Shown: piece by piece, positions 1 through 8,584 of the stretch
How the letters are laid out: every line of letters begins with the position of its first letter
How positions within the stretch are numbered: the first letter of the stretch is position 1
From: an uncultured Clostridia bacterium
GTDB lineage: Bacteria > Bacillota > Clostridia > UMGS1810
Assembly: GCA_934463115.1 (NCBI GenBank)
Contig: CAKSIN010000004.1
Coordinates: 58,374-122,373 of the forward strand
Direction: 5' to 3'
Length of the DNA: 64,000 bases
Made by a program: the position numbers and the translations under genes
The notes under the pieces: model-generated
The model's input: the letters and a program-made list of their open reading frames with translations, nothing else
The model's database searches: none
Told to the model about the DNA's origin: nothing

Positions 1-134
1 GGCAGAAAATTTAAGCAAAAAGAACATGTGTCACCGCTGAAATACAGAAAGAATGTGTACTGAGAAAGTATCTCTGCCAATTCGCTGATTGTCAAATCCG
101 AACGGCTGTAATTTTGATTCAGGTAATAAAATTT
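1..134 (-). pseudogene. Remnant of an AraC-type DNA-binding domain, cut by the window edge
   Basis: Directly after the stop of the GH106-like gene, and in the same frame, the minus strand reads NYSRSDLTISELAEIL and then a degenerate stretch with an SF pair. This resembles the first helix-turn-helix of an AraC/XylS domain, with a few residues missing between the recognition helix and the SF position. There is no start codon or ribosome binding site in the stretch. I infer a decayed regulator, but the window ends here, so a frameshifted or rearranged gene continuing beyond the edge cannot be excluded. Confidence 0.4.
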
Positions 135-3100
135 TTAGTTTACATGACAGTACAAAATCGGCGACGCAAGAATACCTGTTTTCGTAAGGTTGTATTCATA
201 GCACCACTTGTCATCCTTTGTCCTCCACGCATCCGGTCCGAACCAACCGGATTTTGATACTTTGTGCACGGCACCGAAGGTGTTTACACGATTTCCAAAC
301 AGCACAAACTCAAATGTATGCATTCCCTCCGACAAATTTTCAACAGTAAGCTGATACGGACTAAATGCAATAATTCCCCTGTCTTCACCGTCTACCAAAA
401 CCTTTATGAGCGAGCCGCGGAAATAATTTGCATGCACAACAACAGTACACGCCGGTGTTTCAACTTGTGTTTTGTATGTAATGTTCGCCCCGTAGAAAGG
501 CAGTCCCTGACTTGTTATGTCGCCAAAACCTATTTTTTCTTCAAGCGGGACAATCTCACTCACAGTGCCGCCGGTTTTCACGCCGAAATTTCCCAAAATA
601 TAACACCACTCCGTATTTGTACGCCTGCCGAACGGCACGGTCAGCACAAGCTCGTTTTTTCCGCAGCGTATCGGGGGAATGCCAACCGTTTTAATGCTTT
701 TGTCGGCAAACCATCCGAGTATTTCGGATTTAACAGGTTCACCGTTAAAAACAATACTTACCCGCTCCGCATCCTCAAGAGCAAGATATGCACCTGTCAC
801 ATTTATTCTGCTGTCAAATGTAAACCGCAGATTTATAAAATCCTCCGGTGAATTGTCCGACTCAACCCACGGCTGCGCAAATGCATCCTGCCTAAGCGGC
901 CAGCCCTTTCTTTTTCGGCATTCGTTGTCAAGAATAAGTATTTCTTCCTCGGGATTAAACTCTTCACCGTTAAGTGAATACTCGGCGCGATCAAGAAGTA
1001 AAACATTCGGTTCGCTTAATTCATACTCAACCTTGTTCATAGAGCGTATAACACGTATCGGCTTTTCACTGTTCGCAATAACATGCACTTTCTCGCAGCT
1101 GTCCGACGCCATAAGACGGACAAGCAGACTCTCGGTTTGATGCAGATCGTATTCAATAACCGTTTTGTTGCCTGCTTCAAAGTATTGCAGCTCACGCGTT
1201 GTACCGCTCAATGTGTCATACAAAACAGGTCTGAAACATCCGTCAATATAAATCTTCACCCTTTGCACTCCGGTGTCATCTTTAAAATATTCCTCAAGTT
1301 CCCGGTATGCCGAATCGGTAAAATTTCGTTTGAAGTGGGCAACAAACAGCCACCTGTCATCACCGTCGGCGCGCAGGGTGTATATCAAATTATCCGTACG
1401 CGCACCGTTGCGGTTTTTTATTTCAATCGTCCGCACGCACTCAACGGCATTTAATACCGCCATCCTGTCAAACTCAACATGAACACATTTTTTAAGAAGC
1501 TCTGCCGCCGAATTATTGTGCACGGCATCAGTATACTCAGGACAATTTCCGGCGAAAATCACCATGCCGCCGTCCATTACAAAGCGATTTAAAATATTGA
1601 CTGTTGTATTGCGAAGTGTAATACAACCGGGCACAAGCACTGCATCATACTTCATCTCCCCCACACAGAGTCCGCCATGAGTTCCGCAAAAAAGAGATGG
1701 CAACAGTGATTCACTTATAAAATCGAAATCAATACACCCCGATACAAGCCATTGTGTAATATTTGTGAATTTTTCGTCGAGACTGTTTCGTATATCAAGA
1801 GTGCTGTCATCAGGACCGATATTCAGCCAATAGCTTTCAATCGGATGAATCACTCCGAGACGCACAATTGGCTTTCCGCGCGTAAGTGCAGTGTTTATAC
1901 GGGCATAATGATCCTCTATATGCCTATATTCCATGCACCATGGTGACTGATAATTTATCGATGCCGGATAGTCTCTTTTCGCCTCACCTGCCATTGAAAC
2001 AAGCGAAAGATGCGGAACACGCAGTGTAACCCCAAGCGCCGCCTGCCAATCGCCCTGAAATTTGTGCCCTCTAAAGTCAAAATCCCAATTGGTAACACCG
2101 TACAGCTCCGAAACCATCGCCTCGCGCCCATACTGATTTACCGCCGACCGACACTGCTTGGCGGTGGTAATCTCCACATTGTCGCACAGCATGTCTATTC
2201 CGGGAATATCAAATGCCCGATACGAACGCATTACCTCGCCAAGGCACCTCGCCTGAGAGGTTAGCGTCGGTTCAGCCGGCATGTGACCTGTGAATGCAAG
2301 TCCCCTCTCTCTGCAGCCGTTGCCGCAGTTATCCGAGAAATTCCGTGCAAAGAGTTCTGCCAGATGATCATAAAAATGGTACCTCACCTGTGACACCGCT
2401 CCGTCGGGCAAATTCCAAACCAGCTCCGGCAGCCTGTCGCATATGTCATAACCATGCTCCTCGGCAAAAGTCTGCACCATACAATATGTCCACGGCAAAA
2501 TCACATCATCTGTGCTCAAAGCAGACTGCAGCATTTTTTTGTATGCGAACCGCGGTTCATCTGTAAAAATTGACTTAACCGTTTTCCCGAATTCATTTCC
2601 CACGGCATTTTTGTATGCACCGTATGTAATGTCTATAAACCTGTCTACGGATTCCTTGTCGAGGACATCTGCATATGCCTGATTATTAAACCACGCACTT
2701 TCGCCGGCTGTTTCTATGTAAGCATAACGTTTCTGTCCTTTTGCCACGACGTTTTCGTCAATGCGCGTATAGCCAATAAGCGCTCCATTTTCACCGAGAA
2801 TAATATCATATGCACCGACAAAGTATGGTTTACCCTCATTTCTGGCAATTTCTTCGGGAAAGTGTCGCTTTGGTTTTGTCGTGAACAACAGCCTGTGTTC
2901 GCGGTACCTTTTGTCTGCCGTCACCAATCCGCCGGCAAATCCGCTCGGCCAGCGGTCTTCGTCGTATAAAAAAGCACGCATGCCCTCAGACTTTGCCTTT
3001 TCCACGCACTTTCTTACCAAATGCATAAATTCCTGTCCAAGATACGGCATTGCCATTCCCGAACGCGAATGCATATGAAAACCGCCGAATCCCATACTTT

Positions 3101-3245
3101 TTAAGCACTCGATTTGCCCACAAAGCATGTCTTCGTCCGCCTTGCAGTTCCATGCCCAAAACGGCGCACCGCGATATTCGGATGTTGGATTTTTAAAAAG
3201 TTCTTCGTCAAATTTTTGGCTTTTGCTTTTCGGATAGAATGACAT
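135..3245 (-). CDS. GH106-like glycoside hydrolase, probably alpha-L-rhamnosidase type
   Basis: A large cytoplasmic glycosidase of about 1,036 residues with no signal peptide. The N-terminus carries the PFWAWN motif followed by a GFGGFHMHSRSG stretch typical of the GH106-like (alpha/beta)8-barrel family. A beta-galactosidase-type small domain and a GH2-like sugar-binding beta-sandwich follow in the C-terminal third. Members remove terminal L-rhamnose from pectic rhamnogalacturonan or related glycosides; this substrate is inferred from the family. An upstream in-frame ATG exists, but a GGGGTG ribosome binding site sits just before the internal ATG chosen here (MSFYPK). It lies 47 bases after the oxidoreductase gene, so the two are probably one transcript, the last genes of the polysaccharide locus. 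Oligosaccharides imported by the upstream transporter would be trimmed here. Confidence 0.72.
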   Translation of the reverse strand: MSFYPKSKSQKFDEELFKNPTSEYRGAPFWAWNCKADEDMLCGQIECLKSMGFGGFHMHSRSGMAMPYLGQEFMHLVRKCVEKAKSEGMRAFLYDEDRWPSGFAGGLVTADKRYREHRLLFTTKPKRHFPEEIARNEGKPYFVGAYDIILGENGALIGYTRIDENVVAKGQKRYAYIETAGESAWFNNQAYADVLDKESVDRFIDITYGAYKNAVGNEFGKTVKSIFTDEPRFAYKKMLQSALSTDDVILPWTYCMVQTFAEEHGYDICDRLPELVWNLPDGAVSQVRYHFYDHLAELFARNFSDNCGNGCRERGLAFTGHMPAEPTLTSQARCLGEVMRSYRAFDIPGIDMLCDNVEITTAKQCRSAVNQYGREAMVSELYGVTNWDFDFRGHKFQGDWQAALGVTLRVPHLSLVSMAGEAKRDYPASINYQSPWCMEYRHIEDHYARINTALTRGKPIVRLGVIHPIESYWLNIGPDDSTLDIRNSLDEKFTNITQWLVSGCIDFDFISESLLPSLFCGTHGGLCVGEMKYDAVLVPGCITLRNTTVNILNRFVMDGGMVIFAGNCPEYTDAVHNNSAAELLKKCVHVEFDRMAVLNAVECVRTIEIKNRNGARTDNLIYTLRADGDDRWLFVAHFKRNFTDSAYRELEEYFKDDTGVQRVKIYIDGCFRPVLYDTLSGTTRELQYFEAGNKTVIEYDLHQTESLLVRLMASDSCEKVHVIANSEKPIRVIRSMNKVEYELSEPNVLLLDRAEYSLNGEEFNPEEEILILDNECRKRKGWPLRQDAFAQPWVESDNSPEDFINLRFTFDSRINVTGAYLALEDAERVSIVFNGEPVKSEILGWFADKSIKTVGIPPIRCGKNELVLTVPFGRRTNTEWCYILGNFGVKTGGTVSEIVPLEEKIGFGDITSQGLPFYGANITYKTQVETPACTVVVHANYFRGSLIKVLVDGEDRGIIAFSPYQLTVENLSEGMHTFEFVLFGNRVNTFGAVHKVSKSGWFGPDAWRTKDDKWCYEYNLTKTGILASPILYCHVN

Positions 3246-3292
3246 ACAATTACACCCCGACAAATTTTATTTTTTTATGCAATATTTTATCC

Positions 3293-4540
3293 TTACTTCC
3301 GACAATTACCCACATCCGGAATTGCTACAGTTTTGCCGCCGAGCATTGCGCTCTCATGCGCTTTTATTCCGGTAAGGGTAAATATTGCCGAATTCCACAC
3401 GTTTATCGGAGGTATCGTATTCTCAATAACCGCCTTAACAAAATCATCTACACAAAAGAAGTGCGAACCGTTGTGCCCGGTTACAGAAAGAATGCCGTTC
3501 TTTCTCGCCGTTTCCTCCATTTCACGAAAAATTGCCGGAAGCCTTTTTGCATCATGCACAGGTGAAAATCCGCAGTGATACTTGTATTCCGTTCTGCCCT
3601 CACCCGGAGCCATTGAAGACTTGTTTTGCGTGTATGTAACGGTGTTTATCTCGTCGCTGACATCCACCGATTTCGGCTTTTGACCGAACACACCTCCGTA
3701 TGACAGCAAATGCTGATTGCCGCTGCCTTCGTATGATGCCTTAGTGCCGTACAGACCTGTAATATAGCTCGACGGCTTGACGGCTCCGATTCTTCTGAAT
3801 TCGTTCAGTCTGCCGATTGCTCCGCCCTTAAAACGTATTATTGCCGTCTCGTTGGAGAACGGATTATCCCAGTCATTTTTTCCGGCGCCGTAGATATCAT
3901 CGCCGATTTTGTCGGTATAGCCGAAGCAGCTGACCTCCTTGGGGATATCGTTCATTGCCGAGATAAGCATTGCCGCCGAATGGGTGCCGTAAAACATAGG
4001 CGGTATTCCGGCTATCCTCTTGTAACCGTCGCCCACCGACGCAAACGACGAAAACATTTCCGTTACATCGTGGTAATACTGCGCCTCGCCATACACAAGC
4101 TCGCCGAACACACCCTTTTCCCGGTTGTTTCTGCACCAGATTGCACACGGAAAATAGTAGCAGGTTTCGCCCATTGCAAATGTAAGACCTGTTTTGTTTA
4201 CCAGCTCGATTATTTCAAAAATTTCTTCCTCCGTGCACCCCATAGGCACCGCGGTAAACACACTTTTGCCGGCTTTGAGCGCCTTTATTATCATCGGTCC
4301 GTGCTGGTGGCGCTGCGAAAACACCGCCACGCTGTTTATCTGCGAATCTTTTTCAAGCATTTCGTCAAAATCGGAATACATCCTGATGTTGTACTTTTCG
4401 CTGACGAATTTTCGCCGCTCGGGGTTTATCTCGGCTCCCACAACAAGCTCCACATCCGGGTGATTCATAAATATTTCCAGATGGCTCAGCGAAAACTCGC
4501 CGAATCCCACTACACCCAACTTTACACTTTTAAAAGACAT
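3293..4540 (-). CDS. Gfo/Idh/MocA family NAD(P)-dependent oxidoreductase
   Basis: A protein of about 415 residues with an N-terminal Rossmann fold (GVVGFGEF dinucleotide loop) and the alpha/beta C-terminal domain of the Gfo/Idh/MocA family, which oxidises or reduces sugar hydroxyls, and in some members cleaves glycosides by an NAD-dependent route. The usual EKP motif, whose Lys is catalytic in many members, is replaced by TAVPM after GKSVF, so either a variant subfamily or different chemistry is likely. The start follows GGGAGGA eight bases upstream; a longer ORF start ignores that site. It has its own promoter about 30 bases upstream and precedes the GH106-like glycosidase. A role in processing an imported uncommon sugar is inference. 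Confidence 0.8.
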   Translation of the reverse strand: MSFKSVKLGVVGFGEFSLSHLEIFMNHPDVELVVGAEINPERRKFVSEKYNIRMYSDFDEMLEKDSQINSVAVFSQRHQHGPMIIKALKAGKSVFTAVPMGCTEEEIFEIIELVNKTGLTFAMGETCYYFPCAIWCRNNREKGVFGELVYGEAQYYHDVTEMFSSFASVGDGYKRIAGIPPMFYGTHSAAMLISAMNDIPKEVSCFGYTDKIGDDIYGAGKNDWDNPFSNETAIIRFKGGAIGRLNEFRRIGAVKPSSYITGLYGTKASYEGSGNQHLLSYGGVFGQKPKSVDVSDEINTVTYTQNKSSMAPGEGRTEYKYHCGFSPVHDAKRLPAIFREMEETARKNGILSVTGHNGSHFFCVDDFVKAVIENTIPPINVWNSAIFTLTGIKAHESAMLGGKTVAIPDVGNCRK

Positions 4541-4572
4541 ATTCAGTCCTCCCATTTGATAAGATATATCTG

Positions 4573-4601
4573 ATTTTATCATTTCGGTATCGGTATCGCA
4601 A
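4573..4601 (-). promoter_or_regulatory. Predicted sigma-A promoter for the oxidoreductase/glycosidase pair
   Basis: On the minus strand, -35 TTGCGA and -10 TAAAAT are separated by 17 bases, placing the start of transcription near 4566, just upstream of the oxidoreductase ribosome binding site. This would let the oxidoreductase and GH106-like genes be expressed separately from the two-component genes. Confidence 0.5.
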
Positions 4602-4651
4602 TAGATAAAATAATGTTTTATTGTACTATATAACAGGATTATAAGCTACAT

Positions 4652-4702
4652 CGGCACGCGGATGCCGCATATACCTGTATGTAAGTTGTATTATATAATA
4701 CA
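4652..4702 (-). other. Two hairpins downstream of the response regulator
   Basis: A perfect 16-base palindrome (TGTATTAT/ATAATACA, 4687-4702) and a CGGCA/TGCCG stem-loop (4652-4667) lie between the response regulator stop and the promoter of the next gene. Neither is followed by a clear U-run, so a role as weak terminator or protein site is only possible. Confidence 0.3.
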
Positions 4703-4717
4703 TTTGCGAAAATAATA

Positions 4718-5395
4718 TTACAGCCTGTCCATAAGCTCAAAAACCTGCGCTTCTTTCAGAACGCGGACAACATCTTTCATATTTTTCTTATTAAACTTTT
4801 TGAGTATGCGCGACACAGTGCTCCGAACCGTTATTTCCTCCACAACACGGCTCTTTGCAATATGGCTGTACGATTCGCCGCTGTATATTGATTTAAGAAT
4901 TTCGTATTCGCTGTTGGACAGTTTTATGAGTGTGTTTATAAGATACAGACTGCTGCTTTGCCTGTCTGCCATTTCTCTTGCTTTGTTTACAAATTTGCTC
5001 ACAATCTTGTTGTCGAGAACCGACTCGTTGTTGTATATACTGCGTATTTTGGACACAATCTTTTCCACACCGTCGTTTTTTACAACATAATCCACCGCGC
5101 CGTTTATCATGGCGAGGTATATATAGTCCTCGTTGTCATAGCTTGTGAGCATTATCACCTTGGTATAAGGCGATTTTTCGAGTATTTCCGGGATAACATC
5201 TATCCCTGCCATATCGCTTTCCATTTGGATATCGAGCAAAAGTATATCGGGCTTAAGGCTCATCATACCCACAGCCTCCTGCGAATCGTGCGCAAACCCC
5301 ACAATCTCAATATCATCGGCGTCCTCAAGGTGCTCCGATATTATGTCGCATACATACTCCGCGTCGTCACAAACACAAACTTTTATTTTTTCCAC
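4718..5395 (-). CDS. LuxR/NarL-type response regulator
   Basis: A 225-residue response regulator: receiver domain at residues 1-120 with acidic pocket CDD near residue 10, phosphoacceptor Asp55 in LLLDIQM and the conserved Lys in VVKND, followed by a LuxR-like helix-turn-helix at about 155-215 (LSNSEYEIL ... VRSTVSRILKKF). The start codon is GTG, preceded by a GGGGGG ribosome binding site, 17 bases after the histidine kinase stop, so the pair is one operon. It probably controls the polysaccharide locus or the genes just downstream in response to the linked kinase; the target is inferred from position only. Confidence 0.88.
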   Translation of the reverse strand: MEKIKVCVCDDAEYVCDIISEHLEDADDIEIVGFAHDSQEAVGMMSLKPDILLLDIQMESDMAGIDVIPEILEKSPYTKVIMLTSYDNEDYIYLAMINGAVDYVVKNDGVEKIVSKIRSIYNNESVLDNKIVSKFVNKAREMADRQSSSLYLINTLIKLSNSEYEILKSIYSGESYSHIAKSRVVEEITVRSTVSRILKKFNKKNMKDVVRVLKEAQVFELMDRL

Positions 5396-5412
5396 AGCAA
5401 TTAACCCCCCTA

Positions 5413-6885
5413 TCAGTTTTTAACAACAGGTAAAACGATTTTGAATGTTGTGTATTCATCCGGCTTGGATTTTACACTTATCTCGCCGTAGTGGTTGCGA
5501 ATAACATTTTCGGCATAATAAAGCCCGATACCGCCGCCGGCACTGCGCGATTTTTTCGAAAAAAACGGCTTGAATATTTCACCGATGTCCGACTGAGGTA
5601 TTCCGCAGCCGTTGTCGGTAATGCTTATCACAATGTATTTTTTGTCTGCCTCCGCCGAAATCTTTATGCACGGATTGTCTCTGCCGGACTTTTTCAGCGC
5701 CTGAGTTGCGTTTAAAAACAAGTTTACAAACACTTCGCTCAAGTGCTTAAAATCACCGAACATCATAATATTGCTGTCGTAATTTTCGTAGACGACATCA
5801 ATATTTTCTGCCGGCAATCCTGCCTTTCCGAGCGCAAGCCTGATGCATTCATCCAAAATAAAATAGCTGCTCTTGTCGTGAAAATTATCGAGCTTGGACT
5901 GCATATTAATGAGCATTTCAATGTGATTTTCGGCTATTGCACGGCTTTTTGCGATATTCTTTTTTACCTTTTCCGCGTCGTCTATACTATCCTCGGCAAA
6001 CTTTAAATACTGGCTTATTCCCCAAAATGCATTTTTGTATATATGCAGCAGCATACTCACATTTTTGTTCAAAAGCTTGTTATTTGCAAACTCAATCTTA
6101 TCCGGTGAAAGATATCCGCCGAATGGCTTGTAGTACAATATAACCGCCGCCACAAAAACAGTTAAAAGTAAAATAAACATCGGAATATACATATTGCCGA
6201 CGTTTTCCGGAACATTTATCGGTATCTTCATAAAGTTTAAATTGTTCATTGTAATAAACTTGTACGGACCGCAAATAAAAATCGCATATATGCATATATA
6301 CACCAAAAGGATTACGCTTGCCGACAGAATCAGGTCGCCCCGTTCGCGCGAAAGGCGCATCTCAAAATAGCTCTTTACGGCATAGAACAGCAAAATAAAT
6401 CCGTACACAATAAAGACGGCACTGTTGAACCTGCGTATTGTATTCGTAACGCCGAGGTAAAATGCCGTGTTTCCGCTAAATCCGTTTGTGAGGAAGAAAA
6501 GCTTTTTTGTAACAATCGGATCATTTGCCGCCATAAATACCGCCACGGGGATAATCAGCGCAATCATCTCGTACCATTTCTTTTTGCAGATAATCCGTAT
6601 GTAGGCAACAGAGGCAAACAAAAACAGCGAAAAGCTGAAATTGAGCAGCCTCGCAACCGCGCCTATAGTGAATTTGAAATTGTCGGTTAAGAAAATATAA
6701 ATGGAATAATCCAGCTCTGTGGAAAATTTGTATGTTGTGATTTTTGTGGCATACAAAACGGTTACAAACATCATGATTACAATGCTGAGGATATACGAAC
6801 CCACAACAAGAGTAAATTTGCTTTTGATGCTGAATATTATGTACAAAAGCACTATTGCCAATCCGAGAAATGCAGCCAACAACAT
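5413..6885 (-). CDS. Membrane sensor histidine kinase
   Basis: A 490-residue kinase with about seven to eight predicted membrane helices in residues 1-250, no large extracellular sensor domain, then the cytoplasmic kinase core. The phosphoacceptor is probably His281 in LLHIYKN, with an N box (VNLFLNATQAL), G1 box (DNGCGIP) and G2 box (GGGIGLYY). The multi-helix N-terminus suggests sensing within the membrane or of a small ligand. The ATG follows GGGAGGA. It is translated with the downstream response regulator, and has its own promoter and an 11-bp stem-loop in its leader. Two-component systems of this type often sit next to sugar importers in Clostridia. Confidence 0.88.
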   Translation of the reverse strand: MLLAAFLGLAIVLLYIIFSIKSKFTLVVGSYILSIVIMMFVTVLYATKITTYKFSTELDYSIYIFLTDNFKFTIGAVARLLNFSFSLFLFASVAYIRIICKKKWYEMIALIIPVAVFMAANDPIVTKKLFFLTNGFSGNTAFYLGVTNTIRRFNSAVFIVYGFILLFYAVKSYFEMRLSRERGDLILSASVILLVYICIYAIFICGPYKFITMNNLNFMKIPINVPENVGNMYIPMFILLLTVFVAAVILYYKPFGGYLSPDKIEFANNKLLNKNVSMLLHIYKNAFWGISQYLKFAEDSIDDAEKVKKNIAKSRAIAENHIEMLINMQSKLDNFHDKSSYFILDECIRLALGKAGLPAENIDVVYENYDSNIMMFGDFKHLSEVFVNLFLNATQALKKSGRDNPCIKISAEADKKYIVISITDNGCGIPQSDIGEIFKPFFSKKSRSAGGGIGLYYAENVIRNHYGEISVKSKPDEYTTFKIVLPVVKN

Positions 6886-6907
6886 CTCAAAATTCCTCCC
6901 GACAGCA

Positions 6908-6937
6908 TTCCCTCCACCCCATTTGCGGTGGAGGGAA
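6908..6937 (-). other. Strong stem-loop in the histidine kinase leader
   Basis: A perfect 11-bp inverted repeat (TTCCCTCCACC / GGTGGAGGGAA) with an 8-base loop lies between the kinase promoter and its start. No U-run follows, so it is not a classical terminator. It may stabilise the mRNA 5' end, stop read-through from the binding-protein gene, or be an intergenic repeat. Confidence 0.55.
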
Positions 6938-6948
6938 CTTCTGTATCT

Positions 6949-6977
6949 ATTTTAGCATTTATCCGCGTGTTTTGCAA
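6949..6977 (-). promoter_or_regulatory. Predicted promoter for the two-component operon
   Basis: The minus strand shows -35 TTGCAA and -10 TAAAAT with a 17-base spacer, immediately after the stop of the solute-binding protein. It would let the sensor pair be transcribed independently of the large locus. Confidence 0.5.
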
Positions 6978-6992
6978 GATAAATTCATTTCC

Positions 6993-8384
6993 TTATTTTA
7001 CCTTTATATCCCTGTTTTTGTCTACAAAGACCGAGCGATCCTCATCGGTGTGAGTTTTGTAATAATCGTCGGTTGCCTTTGTCACATCATCGTCGTATTC
7101 GGTGAGCATCTGCAGAGCCGACTTTTTGCCGCCGAATACCTCTTCGACAAATCTTGTGTGCAAATCCTTTATGCCCGACGCGTCAATATTGGGACTGAGA
7201 CCGGAATATCTTGAATCCTCAAGCAGAGCCGCAAACTCTTTCCAGCCTTTCTTAACCTTGCCGTCAAACTTCACGCTGTCTACAATTTCCGATTTTATCG
7301 GAATGGAAATACCGTCTTTGTAGCACTCGGAATAAAAATCATCGCTGCAGAAGAATTCAATAACCTTCAGTATCTTATCACCATATTTTTTTGCCGAATC
7401 GGCATTTATGTTGTACGAATACGAATACTGCAGCGGCTGATAGTACCTGTTGTTTTCATCGAGAACCGGAACCGGAGCAACACCCCAGTCGCATGTTGCC
7501 GGGAACTGGTCGTTGAGCACACCGATATCAAACGAAAATGCCATCTTCATGCCGATATTTCCGGCAGAAAAATACGCGCGCGCCTGGTCGTTGTCGATAC
7601 CCTCCGAGCCGGGCATGCAGCTGCCGTCTTTGTACATTTTCATATAGGTTTCAAGTATCGGCGCCATTTCTTTGTAATCGAATGTATCGTTTATCATGTC
7701 GTATCCGATATTTCCGATAGAAGCCTGCGCAACGTTTCTTACATCGGAGCCGAACCAGCCTGTCCATTTGAGCGGAAGAATGTATCCGTACTGATTTTTT
7801 GACGGGTTGGTGAGTTTCTTTGCGTATTCGCGCATTTCATCAAAAGTTTTCGGCGGTGTGGGGTTTCCGCCTTTGTCCACAATCCCCGCTTCTTTGAACA
7901 TATCTTTGTTGTATATCAGTCCGCGAAGCGTTACCGAGCGCGGAACAATGTATGTTTTGCCGTCGAAATCGGTTACCTCATTTGTGAGCATATCGTGTTC
8001 TTTGTAATATTTGAGGAACTCCTCGCCGCCCGGTAAATCATTTATCGGAGCAACCTGCTCCTGCTCAATCATCTTTTTGATTGAACCGCCCTCAAATATG
8101 TCGGGCGCATCGCCCGTCTGCAGCGCAAGCTCAAGGCTTGTGTTTAGCGAGTCTCCGGCTTTTACACTGTAGTCTATGTATATGCCGTCTTTTTTTCCCT
8201 GACCTTCGTTGTATTCTTTAATCAGCTCGTCATACTTTGCCTTGCTCGATGAGCCGGCTGTCCACACGGTGATTTTCTGCACATTGCCCGAGGCACTTTT
8301 CTTTTCACCGCAACCCGAGAGCATCGTAACCGATACCGAAACGGCAAGTATCGACGCTCCCAAAACTTTTGTCCATTTTCTCAT
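6993..8384 (-). CDS. Sugar ABC transporter solute-binding lipoprotein (family 1)
   Basis: A 463-residue extracellular sugar-binding lipoprotein: an N-terminal signal ends in the lipobox LSGC, with the lipid-anchored Cys followed by GEKKSASG, and the body has the MalE/UgpB-like fold (conserved GLIYNKDMFKEAG and GWFGSDVRN). It captures oligosaccharides and delivers them to the two permeases just upstream in the transcript. AAGGAGAG precedes the ATG. It is a close paralogue of the binding protein at the head of the locus, sharing long stretches such as GNPTPP, LPLKW and IDND. Having two binding proteins for one permease pair suggests that they take different chain lengths or linkages. Its 5' flank contains intergenic repeat elements rather than a clear promoter. 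Confidence 0.9.
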   Translation of the reverse strand: MRKWTKVLGASILAVSVSVTMLSGCGEKKSASGNVQKITVWTAGSSSKAKYDELIKEYNEGQGKKDGIYIDYSVKAGDSLNTSLELALQTGDAPDIFEGGSIKKMIEQEQVAPINDLPGGEEFLKYYKEHDMLTNEVTDFDGKTYIVPRSVTLRGLIYNKDMFKEAGIVDKGGNPTPPKTFDEMREYAKKLTNPSKNQYGYILPLKWTGWFGSDVRNVAQASIGNIGYDMINDTFDYKEMAPILETYMKMYKDGSCMPGSEGIDNDQARAYFSAGNIGMKMAFSFDIGVLNDQFPATCDWGVAPVPVLDENNRYYQPLQYSYSYNINADSAKKYGDKILKVIEFFCSDDFYSECYKDGISIPIKSEIVDSVKFDGKVKKGWKEFAALLEDSRYSGLSPNIDASGIKDLHTRFVEEVFGGKKSALQMLTEYDDDVTKATDDYYKTHTDEDRSVFVDKNRDIKVK

Positions 8385-8460
8385 GATAAACTCTCCTTTT
8401 GAAATTTATTGTTTTATGCGTATTTGAATGCATAATTTAAAGCGGGATTGTATTTTACTC

Positions 8461-8555
8461 CCTCAGTCAGCTAACGCTGACAGGTCGTTCTCTACGGTGC
8501 GTTCTTCAGGCAGATGCGGTAACCTGCGGAACGACACACAGGTCGCTCCCTACAG
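8461..8555 (-). repeat. Two adjacent copies of a dispersed intergenic repeat
   Basis: Between the permease and binding-protein genes lie a partial copy (8461-8497, with hairpin GTCAGC/GCTGAC) and a full copy (8507-8555). Read on the minus strand, both have GTAGRGARCGACCTGT; the full copy continues to CGTTCCGCAGGTTACCGCAT. The full copy closely matches 34565-34612 downstream of cysK. The inner arms form a hairpin (GAGCGAC/GTCGTTC). No coding potential is seen in this 200-base gap. Confidence 0.65.
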
Positions 8556-8584
8556 CGGACACACACCCAACAGCACCGGTCAAA

